DNA of 64,000 bases from Rubrimonas cliftonensis (GTDB taxonomy: Bacteria > Pseudomonadota > Alphaproteobacteria > Rhodobacterales > Rhodobacteraceae): contig NZ_FNQM01000004.1 in the NCBI RefSeq assembly GCF_900107585.1, positions 1-64,000 on the forward strand. Direction: 5' to 3'. The notes under the pieces are model-generated. The model was not told where the DNA came from. It saw only the letters and a program-made list of their open reading frames with translations, and did not search any database. Shown piece after piece: positions 26,798 to 34,992 of this stretch. A program made the position numbers and the translations under genes. Positions within the stretch are counted from its first letter, which is position 1, and every line of letters begins with the position of its first letter.

Positions 26798-27517
26798 TCA
26801 AGCCCGGCGGGGCGGACGCACCAGCTTCGACAACGCGTTCGGCACGGCCAGTGCGACCCGCCCGAGCGGATTCGCGTTCACCTGCGCCTTGAGTTTCTCG
26901 AACTGCATGACGCCGTCGATGCGCCTGTCGAGAAATGCCCAGGTGTCCGCGAAGCCCTCCGATCCGTCCCCCAGCCAGTAGAGTACGGTCGAACCGTAGA
27001 CGCCCGAGAGAATCGCGCGCTTGGAATACCAGTTGGCGTCGTCCGACGTGTCGCCGAGGCCCGTCCAGATCACGTCGGCGGTGCGCCACAGCGCCTTGGC
27101 CCCGTCCGCGGCGTAGATCGGCAGCGCGAAGAGGGTGGCGCCGCGGCGCACGGCCTCGCGATGGCGCTCCACAAGCTCCAGCCGCGTCCGCACCGCGAAG
27201 GCGACGCGCTCGCGCATTCTCATGCCGGCGAGCGGCGCCGTCGCCAGCGCCTGCGCCAGCCGGGCGTCGCCGTCGTCATGGAACGCGAGGGCGAGATCGA
27301 CGGCGCCGCGCGGAAACGCCATGCGGGCGAGGCCCGGCTCCACGCCGCTCGCCTCGATCGCCGCGCGCAGGGTCTGCTCGGACCAGCCGTCGAACGGGGC
27401 GTTGGGCAGGGCCGCGGTCAGCACGCGGGCCTTCGCCGCGGCCACCTCGGCGCTTTGCCCCGCGCCGCCGCCGGCCAAGTCGTGTTCCGGCCCGTTGAGG
27501 CCTGCTTCCTGCGCCAT
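26798..27517 (-). CDS. COQ9-family protein
   Basis: A 239-residue protein of the COQ9 family, a lipid-binding accessory factor for ubiquinone biosynthesis with a TetR-like fold. Diagnostic parts are FDGWSEQTLRAAIEASG near residue 41, FPRGAVDLALAFHDDGD, and the C-terminal GSTVLYWLGDGSEGFADTW. ATG at 27517 has GGGAG just upstream. It is divergent from rpsU across 120 bases. This family is confined to alphaproteobacteria and mitochondria, supporting the taxonomic call. Confidence 0.92.
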   Translation of the reverse strand: MAQEAGLNGPEHDLAGGGAGQSAEVAAAKARVLTAALPNAPFDGWSEQTLRAAIEASGVEPGLARMAFPRGAVDLALAFHDDGDARLAQALATAPLAGMRMRERVAFAVRTRLELVERHREAVRRGATLFALPIYAADGAKALWRTADVIWTGLGDTSDDANWYSKRAILSGVYGSTVLYWLGDGSEGFADTWAFLDRRIDGVMQFEKLKAQVNANPLGRVALAVPNALSKLVRPPRRA

Positions 27518-27563
27518 GTCGTCTCCCGTGCGTCCAGATTGGCCGCGCCGCCGCCCGAAGCGG

Positions 27564-27592
27564 TGGACAGCGCCGCGCGTGATGCGTATATA
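27564..27592 (+). promoter_or_regulatory. rpsU promoter
   Basis: TGGACA (27564-27569) and TATATA (27587-27592) are spaced exactly 17 bases apart and lie 45 bases before the rpsU start, an excellent housekeeping sigma-type match in otherwise GC-rich DNA. Confidence 0.7.
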
Positions 27593-27637
27593 GCCGGCTC
27601 TTCCAGAAACTCGAACCCGGAAAGGTGGTGACAACAG

Positions 27638-27844
27638 GTGCAGGTTCTGGTTCGCGACAACAACGTCGAGCAGGCGCTCAAGGCTCTCAAGAAGAAACTT
27701 CAGCGCGAGGGCGTTTTCCGCGAAATGAAGCTCAAGCAGCATTACGAGAAGCCGTCTGAGCGGCGCGTGCGCGAAAAGGCGGAAGCGATCCGCCGGGCGC
27801 GCAAGCTCGCGCGCAAGAAGGCGCAGCGCGAAGGCGCTGTCTGA
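27638..27844 (+). CDS. rpsU: 30S ribosomal protein S21
   Basis: A 68-residue basic protein that joins the small subunit late in assembly and assists initiation. [20 protein letters not shown] and the C-terminal [11 protein letters not shown] are characteristic. Translation starts at GTG (27638), preceded by GGAAAGGTGG. A strong promoter lies at 27564-27592 and a terminator at 27925-27966, so it is a single-gene unit. Confidence 0.97.
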   Translation: MQVLVRDNNVEQALKALKKKLQREGVFREMKLKQHYEKPSERRVREKAEAIRRARKLARKKAQREGAV

Positions 27845-27924
27845 TCCGATCGCTTGGATCGTTCTCGATCCCCCTCGCTGGGGGGGCGGCGCATAGGACG
27901 CGCCAGGCACTCGTCACCCATCGA

Positions 27925-27966
27925 GGAACGCCGCGGGGCCATGCGGGTCCGGCGGCGTTCCGTTTT
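27925..27966 (+). terminator. Rho-independent terminator of rpsU
   Basis: GGAACGCCGC (27925-27934) pairs perfectly with GCGGCGTTCC (27952-27961) around a 17-base loop, followed by GTTTT. It lies 80 bases after the rpsU stop. Confidence 0.7.
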
Positions 27967-28061
27967 CTGCGACAGACGAGGGCCGGGAGGCCGGGGCGTC
28001 GCCGCGGCCCGTCCGGCCGCAGCCGCCGCGCGCCGCCCGGCCCGACATTCGAGGGGCGCGG

Positions 28062-28823
28062 ATGCCGCTACTCAAGGACGCACGCGGGCCGGAAGGTCTG
28101 AGGCTCTACGCCATCGGCGACGTCCACGGGCGACTGGATCTGCTGCGCGCGCGGCACGCGGCCATCGCGACCGATCTTGTCCGCCGCCCTGTGCGGGCCT
28201 TTCGCGTGATCCACCTCGGCGACTATGTCGACCGCGGGCCGGACAGCGCCGGCGTGATCGCGGCCCTGATCGAGTTCTGCCGCGACGGCGACGGCGTATG
28301 CCTCGCCGGCAACCACGACGTCTGGATGCTGCGGTTTCTCGCCAAGCCGACCGCCGCCAATTCGGCCTGGACCGACTTCGGCGGCGTGGAGACGCTGATC
28401 TCCTACGGCGTCTCGCCCTATGCGCGCGGCATGGGGCTGCGGCCGCTCAAGGCGCTCGGCAAGGATCTGCGCGCCGCGCTGCCGCCTGAGCATGAGGCGT
28501 TCCTGCGCGGGCTGCGGGCCTGCGAGCGCCATGGCGACTATTTCTTCGCGCACGCAGGCGTCAGGCCCGGTAGGGCGCTGGAGCGGCAGTCGCTCAGCGA
28601 TCTCACCGAGATCCGCGAGCCCTTTCTGAGCGAGCAGGGCGATTTCGGCGCCGTCGTCGTGCATGGCCACACCGTCACGCCCGAGCCCTGCGTGAAGCCG
28701 AACCGCATCGGCATCGACACCAAGGCCTACGCCAGCGGCGTGCTCACCTGCCTCGTGCTGGAGGGGGCCGAGAAGGGCTGGCTGACGCCCGAAGGCTATG
28801 CGCCGCTCATGTGCGAGGCCTGA
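28062..28823 (+). CDS. PPP-type metallophosphatase (serine/threonine phosphatase 1-like)
   Basis: A 253-residue calcineurin-like phosphoesterase of the bacterial PPP subfamily. The full metal site is visible: GDVHGR (19-24), GDYVDRG (53-59), GNHD (83-86), AHAG further on and HGHT near residue 205. Such enzymes dephosphorylate Ser/Thr proteins or diadenosine tetraphosphate. The last 28 bases overlap the end of the convergent ABC ATPase gene. No partner kinase lies nearby. Confidence 0.92.
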   Translation: MPLLKDARGPEGLRLYAIGDVHGRLDLLRARHAAIATDLVRRPVRAFRVIHLGDYVDRGPDSAGVIAALIEFCRDGDGVCLAGNHDVWMLRFLAKPTAANSAWTDFGGVETLISYGVSPYARGMGLRPLKALGKDLRAALPPEHEAFLRGLRACERHGDYFFAHAGVRPGRALERQSLSDLTEIREPFLSEQGDFGAVVVHGHTVTPEPCVKPNRIGIDTKAYASGVLTCLVLEGAEKGWLTPEGYAPLMCEA

Positions 28824-29827
28824 CCCGGCGGCCGCCCCGTCAGCACGTCCGCGCGCAGGCAGGCGGAGAAGCGCTCCGGCGCAACCTCCGAGAGCGGCGG
28901 CGGCGCCGCGCGGCAGGCGTCCTGCGCCAGCGAACACCGCGGCGCGAAGGCGCAGCCGGGCGGCGGCGCGAGCGGCGACGGCACGTCTCCGGGGATGGGC
29001 CTGAAGGTCGAGCGGCCGTCGAGGCTGAGTCGCGGCGCGCTCTCCAGCAGGCCGAGAGAATAGGGGTGCGCCGGGCGCGCCAGCACCGAGGCCGCCGGGC
29101 CGAGCTCGACGATCCGTCCCAGATACATCACCGCCACCCGGTCGCTGACATGGCGCACGATGGAGATGTCGTGGCTCACGAACAGGCAGGTGAGGCCGAG
29201 GTCGCGCCGCAGGTCCATCAGAAGGTTGAGGATCTGCGCCTGGATCGAGACGTCGAGCGAGGCCACCGGCTCGTCGCACACCAGCAGGTCGGGCTGCATC
29301 GCGAGCGCGCGGGCGATGGCGACGCGCTGGCGCTGGCCGCCGGAGAACTGGTGCGGCCAGCGGTCGGCCATCGCGGGGTCGAGCCCGCAGCGGTCGAGCC
29401 ACCCAGCGACATAGGCGCGGGCCTGCGGTTTGGCGACGAGGCCGTGCGCGACGGGCCCCTCGGCGATGGCGTCGCCGACCTTCATGCGCGGGTCGAGCGA
29501 GGCGAACGGATCCTGGAACACGGTCTGCACGCGGGTCGTCGCCTTGCGCCCGCCGCGCATCACCGGGTCTCCGTCGAGGGAGACGGCGCCTGCGCTCGGC
29601 GCGGCGATGCCGGCGATCATGCGGCCGAGCGTGCTCTTGCCGCAGCCCGATTCGCCGACGAGGCCGAGCGTCTCGCCCCGCCGGATCTCAAGCGAGACTT
29701 CGCGCACGGCCTGAAGCGGGCGCTTCGCGGGCGGCGCCCCGAGCGCGGCGGCGATGCGTTCGCCGAGCGACAGCCGCGGCGCGAAGGTCTTGGACACCGC
29801 CTCGACGCTGAGGAAGGCCTCGCTCAT
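28796..29827 (-). CDS. Dipeptide/oligopeptide-type ABC transporter ATPase (DppF/OppF-like)
   Basis: A 343-residue ATPase. Walker A is GESGCGKST, the signature is FSGGQRQR, and Walker B is LLVCDEPVASLD. The C-terminal oligopeptide extension has the Cys-containing PPGCAFAPRCSLAQDAC typical of Opp/Dpp ATPases. It starts inside the stop of the DppD-like gene (ATGA). It is the last gene of the leftward five-gene importer operon that begins at 34291. The substrate is unknown; the divergent enzymes suggest an amide- or peptide-like compound. Confidence 0.94.
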   Translation of the reverse strand: MSEAFLSVEAVSKTFAPRLSLGERIAAALGAPPAKRPLQAVREVSLEIRRGETLGLVGESGCGKSTLGRMIAGIAAPSAGAVSLDGDPVMRGGRKATTRVQTVFQDPFASLDPRMKVGDAIAEGPVAHGLVAKPQARAYVAGWLDRCGLDPAMADRWPHQFSGGQRQRVAIARALAMQPDLLVCDEPVASLDVSIQAQILNLLMDLRRDLGLTCLFVSHDISIVRHVSDRVAVMYLGRIVELGPAASVLARPAHPYSLGLLESAPRLSLDGRSTFRPIPGDVPSPLAPPPGCAFAPRCSLAQDACRAAPPPLSEVAPERFSACLRADVLTGRPPGQASHMSGA

Positions 29828-30801
29828 GCGCCCGCCTCCAGCGGAAAGAGGCAGCGCCAGGCCCGCGCGCCCTCGCGCGTCTCAACCGGCGGGGCGGCGC
29901 GGCAGGCCCCGGCGGCGCGCGGGCACCGCGGCGCGAAGGCGCAGCCCGGCGGCAGGGCGCCGAGGGAGGGCGCGCCGCCGGGGATCTGGCGCAGCGGCTC
30001 GCCGGGCTTCGCGGCGGCGGGCAGCGAGTCGATCAGGCCGCGGGTATAGGGGTGGCGCGGCGCGCGCAGCACCGCCTCCGCCGGCCCCTGCTCGACCACG
30101 CGCCCCGCATACATCACGAGGATGCGGCTGGCGAAGCCCGAGACCACGGCGAGGTCATGGCTGATCCAGATGAGCGAGAGCCCGGTCTCGGCGGCGAGCG
30201 CGCGCATCTCCACGAGGATCTGCGCCTGCACCGATACGTCGAGCGCCGTCGTCGGCTCGTCGGCGATCACGACCGACGGCGCGTGCAGCAGGGCGATGGC
30301 GATGGCGACGCGCTGGCGCATGCCGCCGGAGAACTCGTGCGGATAGGCGGCGAGCCGGTCGCGCGCGGCGGGGATGCCGACGCGCGCCAGCGCCGCGGCG
30401 CAGCGGTCGTCGGCGGCCCGGCGCGGCGTTCGCGCATGGGCGGCGAGCGCCATGCGCATCTGCGCGCCGACGGTCAGAAGCGGGTTCAGCGTCGCGACGG
30501 GGTCCTGGAAGATCATGGCGATCTCGCGCCCGCGCCGCGCGCGCAGCCCTTCGGCGTCCATCCCCGCCAGTTCCGCGCCGTTGAGCCTGACCGAGCCGCC
30601 GGCGACGCGGCCGGGCGGGTCGATCAGGCCCATGAGCGAGAAGCCGGTGACGCTCTTGCCCGAGCCGCTCTCGCCCACCAGCCCGACGATCTCGCCGCGC
30701 GCGAGCGAGAACGACACGCCGTCCACCGCCCGCGCCGCGCCGCCGCCGCGCAGGGCGAACTCGGTGGTCAGGTCCACGACGTCGAGGACCGGCGGGCTCA
30801 T
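29824..30801 (-). CDS. Dipeptide/oligopeptide-type ABC transporter ATPase (DppD/OppD-like)
   Basis: A 325-residue ATPase paired with the OppF-like protein. It has Walker A GESGSGKS, signature EFSGGMRQR, Walker B VVIADEPTTALD and the C-terminal CAFAPRCPRAAGAC segment. Start and stop codons overlap neighbouring genes by 4 bases on both sides (30798-30801 and 29824-29827), ensuring stoichiometric synthesis. It acts at the cytoplasmic face of the importer. Confidence 0.94.
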   Translation of the reverse strand: MSPPVLDVVDLTTEFALRGGGAARAVDGVSFSLARGEIVGLVGESGSGKSVTGFSLMGLIDPPGRVAGGSVRLNGAELAGMDAEGLRARRGREIAMIFQDPVATLNPLLTVGAQMRMALAAHARTPRRAADDRCAAALARVGIPAARDRLAAYPHEFSGGMRQRVAIAIALLHAPSVVIADEPTTALDVSVQAQILVEMRALAAETGLSLIWISHDLAVVSGFASRILVMYAGRVVEQGPAEAVLRAPRHPYTRGLIDSLPAAAKPGEPLRQIPGGAPSLGALPPGCAFAPRCPRAAGACRAAPPVETREGARAWRCLFPLEAGA

Positions 30802-31679
30802 CGCCTGAGCCTGGGGTTGAACTGGTCGCGCACCTGGTCGCCGACGAGGTTGATCGCGACGATCAGCACGATCAGCGCGACGCCGGGATAGACCGAGATC
30901 CAGCTGCGCCCGCTCATCATGTAGGGGAAGCCGTTGGCGATCAGCATCCCCAGCGACGGTTCGTTCACCGGCAGGCCGAGGCCGAGGAAGGACAGCGTCG
31001 CCTCCAGCGAGATCGCGTTGGCGATCTGCACCGTCGCCACCACGATGAGCGGCGGCGCGCAGTTCGGCAGCAGGTGGCGGAAGACGACGCGACGCCCCGA
31101 AAGCGGGGTTGCCAGCGCCGCCTCGACATAGTCCTTCCGCCGCTCCGCCGAGGCGGCGCCATAGGCGGTGCGCGCGAAATAGGCGTATTGCGCCGCCACC
31201 AGCGCCGCGATGAGTTGGAGCCGGCCCTGGCCCAGCAGGGCCGAGAGCACCAGCGCCAGCAGGATCGGCGGGAACGACAGCTGGAGGTCGACCGCCCGCA
31301 TGATCAGCGCCTCCAGCCGCCCGCCGAGATAGGCCGCCGCGACGCCGAGCGTGGCGCCCAGCGTCAGCGCCACGGCCCCGGCGGCGACGCCGATCTGGAT
31401 CGAGATGCGCAGCCCGTAGAGGATCGCCGAGACGAGGTCGCGCCCCTGGGGGTCCGTGCCGAGCAGGTGGACGTAGCCGCCCGAGCCGACGAAGCCGGGC
31501 GGGCGTCGCGCGTCCATCAGCGAGAGCGTCGCGAGGTCGTAGGGGTTCTGCGGCGCTATCAGCGGCGCGAAGATCGCCGCCAGCGCGATCAGCGCCACCA
31601 TGGCCAGCGCGGCCAGCGCGACGCGGTTCTCCCGGAAGTCGGCCCAGAACAGCGCCAGCGGCGTCGACGGCGCGCTCAT
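30798..31679 (-). CDS. ABC transporter permease (DppC/OppC-like)
   Basis: A 293-residue inner-membrane protein with about six hydrophobic segments. The N-terminal extension PLALFWADFRENRVALAAL, the substrate-gate loop LLGTDPQGRDLVSAILYG, and the coupling-loop segment YVEAALATPLSGRRVVFRHLLPN (EAA motif region, about 195-217) identify DppC. It couples to the upstream DppB gene by ATGA. With DppB it forms the membrane channel. Confidence 0.94.
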   Translation of the reverse strand: MSAPSTPLALFWADFRENRVALAALAMVALIALAAIFAPLIAPQNPYDLATLSLMDARRPPGFVGSGGYVHLLGTDPQGRDLVSAILYGLRISIQIGVAAGAVALTLGATLGVAAAYLGGRLEALIMRAVDLQLSFPPILLALVLSALLGQGRLQLIAALVAAQYAYFARTAYGAASAERRKDYVEAALATPLSGRRVVFRHLLPNCAPPLIVVATVQIANAISLEATLSFLGLGLPVNEPSLGMLIANGFPYMMSGRSWISVYPGVALIVLIVAINLVGDQVRDQFNPRLRR

Positions 31680-32650
31680 CGCGCCTCGCCCGAGCGCACG
31701 CGGGGGTCGATGGCGGCGTAGGCGAGGTCCACCAGCAGGTTGATGGTCACGAACAGCAGCGCGGTCAGGATCAGGTAGGCGACCATCACGGGGCGGTCGA
31801 GCAGCGTGATGCTGTCGATGATCAGCTTGCCCATGCCGGGCCAGGAGAAGATCGTCTCCGTCACCACCGCGAAGGCGAGCGTCGAGCCGAGCTCCAGCCC
31901 GAAGACGGTGATGATGGGCGCGGCGATCAGCTTCAGCACATGGCGACGCAGGATCGTCGCCTCCGATATGCCGGCGGCGCGGGCGAAGCGGATCGTGTCG
32001 GTCAGCATGATCTCGCGGACGCCCGAGCGGGCGAGGCGGATCATCATCGCCATCTTGAAGAGCGCGAGGTTGAGGGCGGGCAGGGCGATGTGGGCGAGGC
32101 CGTCGAGCGTCGGAAAGCTCCACCGCACGCCGAGGATCAGCACGGTCTCCCCGCGCCCGCCGGCCGGCAGCCAGCCCAGCGAGACGGCGAAGGTGAGGAT
32201 GAGGATCAGACCCACCCAGAAGGTCGGCACCGAGAAGCCCAGCACCGAGAGCGCCATGATCGCGCGCGCCAGCGGCGCATGGGGCCGGTAGCCCGCGTAG
32301 ACGCCCAGCGACACGCCGATCACGGTGGCGCAGAGCACCGAGATCAGCACGAGTTCGATGGTGGCGGGCGCGCGGCCGGCGATGAGCGACAGCACCGGCT
32401 CATTGTAGATGAACGAGCGCCCGAAATCGCCCTGCAGCACGCCGCCCACGAACAGGAAGTACTGCCGCCAAAGCGGGAGATCGAGCCCGAGCCGCCGGAT
32501 CGCCTCCTCGCGGACGTCCTGCGTCGCGTCGGGCGGGATGACGATGTCGACGGGGTTGCCGACGGCGTAGACGCCGACAAACACGATGACGGACATCACC
32601 GCCATCACCGCGGCCGCCTGGATCAGGCGCTGGATCACGAAACCGAGCAT
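31676..32650 (-). CDS. ABC transporter permease (DppB/OppB-like)
   Basis: A 324-residue inner-membrane permease. It begins MLGFVIQRLIQAAAVM, has DLPLWRQYFLFVGGVLQGDFG in the periplasmic loop, an EAA-type coupling loop around FARAAGISEATILRRHVLK, and ends in the typical DPRVR. It lies 57 bases after the binding-protein gene, the usual relation in Opp/Dpp operons. It partners DppC. Confidence 0.94.
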   Translation of the reverse strand: MLGFVIQRLIQAAAVMAVMSVIVFVGVYAVGNPVDIVIPPDATQDVREEAIRRLGLDLPLWRQYFLFVGGVLQGDFGRSFIYNEPVLSLIAGRAPATIELVLISVLCATVIGVSLGVYAGYRPHAPLARAIMALSVLGFSVPTFWVGLILILTFAVSLGWLPAGGRGETVLILGVRWSFPTLDGLAHIALPALNLALFKMAMMIRLARSGVREIMLTDTIRFARAAGISEATILRRHVLKLIAAPIITVFGLELGSTLAFAVVTETIFSWPGMGKLIIDSITLLDRPVMVAYLILTALLFVTINLLVDLAYAAIDPRVRSGEAR

Positions 32651-32707
32651 CGGGCGGCCGTTCGTTCGGGATGCGGCCGGACGTCGGGCCCGGCCGCGGG
32701 CAGGGCG

Positions 32708-34291
32708 TCAGCCCTTGGGGTGGATGAAGTAGGCCAGCGTGTCCTCGTCGAAGCGCGGCTCGAATGTGACCGAGCCCGCCCTCGCCGCCCATACCGTCTG
32801 AAGCTGGACGATGGAGATATAGGCGCGGTCGGCCATCGTCTTGGCCATCGCCTCCTCGTAGAGCGCGCGGCGGCGGGGGGCGTCCATCTCGGTCGCCGCC
32901 TCCTGCAGCAGGGCGTCGACCTCCTCGTTCCTGTACTCGATGCGGTTGAACGCGCCGAGCTTGAGGTCGGGGGCCTCGGAGTGCGCGAGGCTGCCGAGGG
33001 TGTAGCTGGCCTCGCCGGTCAGCGTGCCCCAGCCGTTCATGAACACGCCGTACTCGCGCCGCGCCTGCGCCGGGAAGTAGACCGTCCGCGAGAGGGCGTT
33101 GACGTTGGTGCGGATGCCGGCCTGGGTGAACATCTGTCCGAGGCCCTGGCAGATGGCCCCGTCGCCGGGCAGCCGGTCGGACGTGCAGTAGAGGTCGATC
33201 TCGAAGCCGTCCGGGTAGCCGGCTTCCGCCAGCAGCGCCTTGGCCTTCGCGGGGTCGTAGGTCGGCGTCGGAATCTCCTCGTTCGAGCCGAAGAAGCCCG
33301 GCGGCATCATCTGGTTGGCCGGCTTGCCGAGGCCCTCCAGCACGATGCCCACCATCGTCTCGCGGTCGATCGCGCTGTCGATGGCCTCCCGCACGCGCGG
33401 GTCGCGCAGCGGGTTCGCGTCGAGCTCGCCGCCGCCGACGGCGCGCACGCCCGGCGGGTTCTCGCGCTGGTCGAGCTGAAGGTTCATCACATAGACGCTG
33501 TCGCCGACGACGGTATCCACGCTCGGGTCGCGCTGGAGCGCCAGGTAGTCGATGGAGGAGACGTAGTTGATGACGTCCACCTGCCCCGACTTCAGCGCCG
33601 CGAGGCGGGAGCTGTCGTTCGGCATCTCCTTGCGGATCACCCGCTCCCAGGCCGCCGGGCCGCGCCAGTAGCCGTCGAACCGCTCCAGCACGAGATCGCC
33701 CTTGGGCTCCCAGGAGACCAGCCTGAACGGGCCGGTGCCGACCGCCGCGGGGCCGCCGTTGAAGCCCTCGTTCGCGGTCTCGGGCGTGGAGTAGTCCGCC
33801 GCCGCCTCGCTGCTGACGATGAACAGGCGCACGAAGTCGTAGGGCAGCGTCGCCGCCGGCCCGTCGGTGTGGATGTCGATGGTGAGCGGGTCGACGATCT
33901 CGACCTCGGCCACGCGCCGCACATAGATCGTCGTGGTGGTCGGGCCGGAGACGACGGGGATGCGCTCGATGGAGAACTTCACGTCCTCCGCGTCGAAGGC
34001 CGAGCCGTCATGGAACGTCACGCCCTCGCGCAGGGTGAAGCGCCAGGTGTCCTCGTCCACAGGCGCCCAGGACGTCGCGAGGCCCGGCTCGATCTGGAGG
34101 TCGTCGCCGGACCATACCAGAGTGTCGTAGATGTGCTTGGCGGCCTCCGCGTGGCTGCCCAGGGCGGAGAAATGCGGGTCGAGCGACTCGGGGCCGCCGC
34201 GCACGCCGATGGTCAGGGTCTGCGCCGCCGCGGCGCCCGCCGCCAGCAGCAGCGCGGCCGCCGCCGCGCCTGTCCTGAAGCTCAAGGTCAT
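32708..34291 (-). CDS. Periplasmic substrate-binding protein of the Dpp/Opp family (SBP_bac_5)
   Basis: A 527-residue lipid-free binding protein. A signal peptide (FRTGAAAAALLLAAGAAAA, cut near residue 23) is followed by TLTIGVRGGPESLDPHFS and the classic WRFTLREGVTFHDGSAFDAEDV stretch. AGGAGG precedes ATG at 34291. It is the first gene of the importer operon, transcribed from the shared control region opposite the MarR operon. The ligand cannot be told from sequence; the family binds di- and oligopeptides, opines, glutathione, nickel and others. Confidence 0.94.
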   Translation of the reverse strand: MTLSFRTGAAAAALLLAAGAAAAQTLTIGVRGGPESLDPHFSALGSHAEAAKHIYDTLVWSGDDLQIEPGLATSWAPVDEDTWRFTLREGVTFHDGSAFDAEDVKFSIERIPVVSGPTTTTIYVRRVAEVEIVDPLTIDIHTDGPAATLPYDFVRLFIVSSEAAADYSTPETANEGFNGGPAAVGTGPFRLVSWEPKGDLVLERFDGYWRGPAAWERVIRKEMPNDSSRLAALKSGQVDVINYVSSIDYLALQRDPSVDTVVGDSVYVMNLQLDQRENPPGVRAVGGGELDANPLRDPRVREAIDSAIDRETMVGIVLEGLGKPANQMMPPGFFGSNEEIPTPTYDPAKAKALLAEAGYPDGFEIDLYCTSDRLPGDGAICQGLGQMFTQAGIRTNVNALSRTVYFPAQARREYGVFMNGWGTLTGEASYTLGSLAHSEAPDLKLGAFNRIEYRNEEVDALLQEAATEMDAPRRRALYEEAMAKTMADRAYISIVQLQTVWAARAGSVTFEPRFDEDTLAYFIHPKG

Positions 34292-34335
34292 GGTTCCTCC
34301 TCCCGCTCCGGCCCGGTCGCTGAACGCCGGGAACC

Positions 34336-34349
34336 GTTCCAAATGGAAC
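34336..34349. promoter_or_regulatory. Operator-like palindrome 1 of the MarR divergon
   Basis: GTTCCA-AA-TGGAAC, a perfect 6-2-6 palindrome. It abuts the -35 element of the rightward promoter (34350) and falls just downstream of the -10 of the leftward promoter, so a bound repressor would block both. It shares AAATGGAAC with palindrome 2. Confidence 0.6.
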
Positions 34350-34378
34350 TTGCGGGGATCAGGATGTGTGGCGATACT
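34350..34378 (+). promoter_or_regulatory. Candidate promoter of the MarR-creatininase operon
   Basis: TTGCGG (34350-34355) and GATACT (34373-34378) are separated by 17 bases, with the marR start about 54 bases downstream of the -10. It lies between the two palindromes. Confidence 0.5.
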
Positions 34379-34389
34379 TGGCCCGTCAA
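34361..34389 (-). promoter_or_regulatory. Candidate promoter of the ABC importer operon
   Basis: On the minus strand TTGACG (34389-34384) and CATCCT (34366-34361) are spaced 17 bases, about 70 bases before the binding-protein start. It overlaps the rightward promoter face to face. Confidence 0.4.
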
Positions 34390-34403
34390 GTTTGAAATGG
34401 AAC
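34390..34403. promoter_or_regulatory. Operator-like palindrome 2 of the MarR divergon
   Basis: GTTTGAAATGGAAC matches palindrome 1 at 12 of 14 positions. It lies immediately upstream of the leftward -35 and just downstream of the rightward -10, mirroring palindrome 1. The centre-to-centre distance is 54 bases, about five helical turns, which would place both sites on the same DNA face. Confidence 0.6.
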
Positions 34404-34431
34404 CGTTGGCGCCCGTCGCCGGATCAGCCCC

Positions 34432-34992
34432 ATGAAGCAGCAGGCCCCGCTCCAAGCCGCCCAGCCGATGGGCGCCGCCACGCCTCTGGCAGGGGTGAGC
34501 GGCATGGACGAGATGCTGGAGGCGAAGCTGTGGCGGAACCCGTGCTGGTTCTCGTTCCGGCTCAACTATCTGGCGCTGCGCTACAACCTGCCGCTCTACG
34601 ACTGGGTGCGGCGCGTCCACGGCCTCAGCCGGCCGGAATACGTCGTGCTCTACTCGCTGGCGCTGACTGGCGCCGGCTGCGCCACCGACGTCGTGCGCAC
34701 GTCGGGCTTCCCCAAGAACACGCTCTCGCGCGCCGTGCGCCGGATCGAGGCGCTTGGCCTTGTCGAGCGTCGGCGCGACGAGGGCGACGGCCGCAATCAG
34801 GTGCTGACGCTGTCGCAGGCAGGGCGGGCGCTGATGGAGGCCACCATGCCCGTCTTCGTCGCGCATGAGCGACGGATGCTGTCGGGGCTGAACGAGGAGG
34901 AGCGCGCCACGCTCGCGCGCCTCATGGCCAAGGTCGTGCTCGACCATGACGCCTGGCCGGACCGGATCGAGGAGGGAAGGGACGCGCCATGA
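34432..34992 (+). CDS. MarR-family transcriptional regulator
   Basis: A 186-residue winged-helix regulator. The HTH lies around residues 69-115 (LSRPEYVVLYSLALTG and GFPKNTLSRAVRRIEALGLV), followed by the wing RRRDEGDGRNQVLTLSQAG. The 30-residue N-terminal extension is longer than usual; internal ATG codons at 34468 or 34504 could be used. It is the first gene of the operon it probably controls, through two palindromes at 34336 and 34390. Its effector may be the transported substrate. Confidence 0.92.
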   Translation: MKQQAPLQAAQPMGAATPLAGVSGMDEMLEAKLWRNPCWFSFRLNYLALRYNLPLYDWVRRVHGLSRPEYVVLYSLALTGAGCATDVVRTSGFPKNTLSRAVRRIEALGLVERRRDEGDGRNQVLTLSQAGRALMEATMPVFVAHERRMLSGLNEEERATLARLMAKVVLDHDAWPDRIEEGRDAP

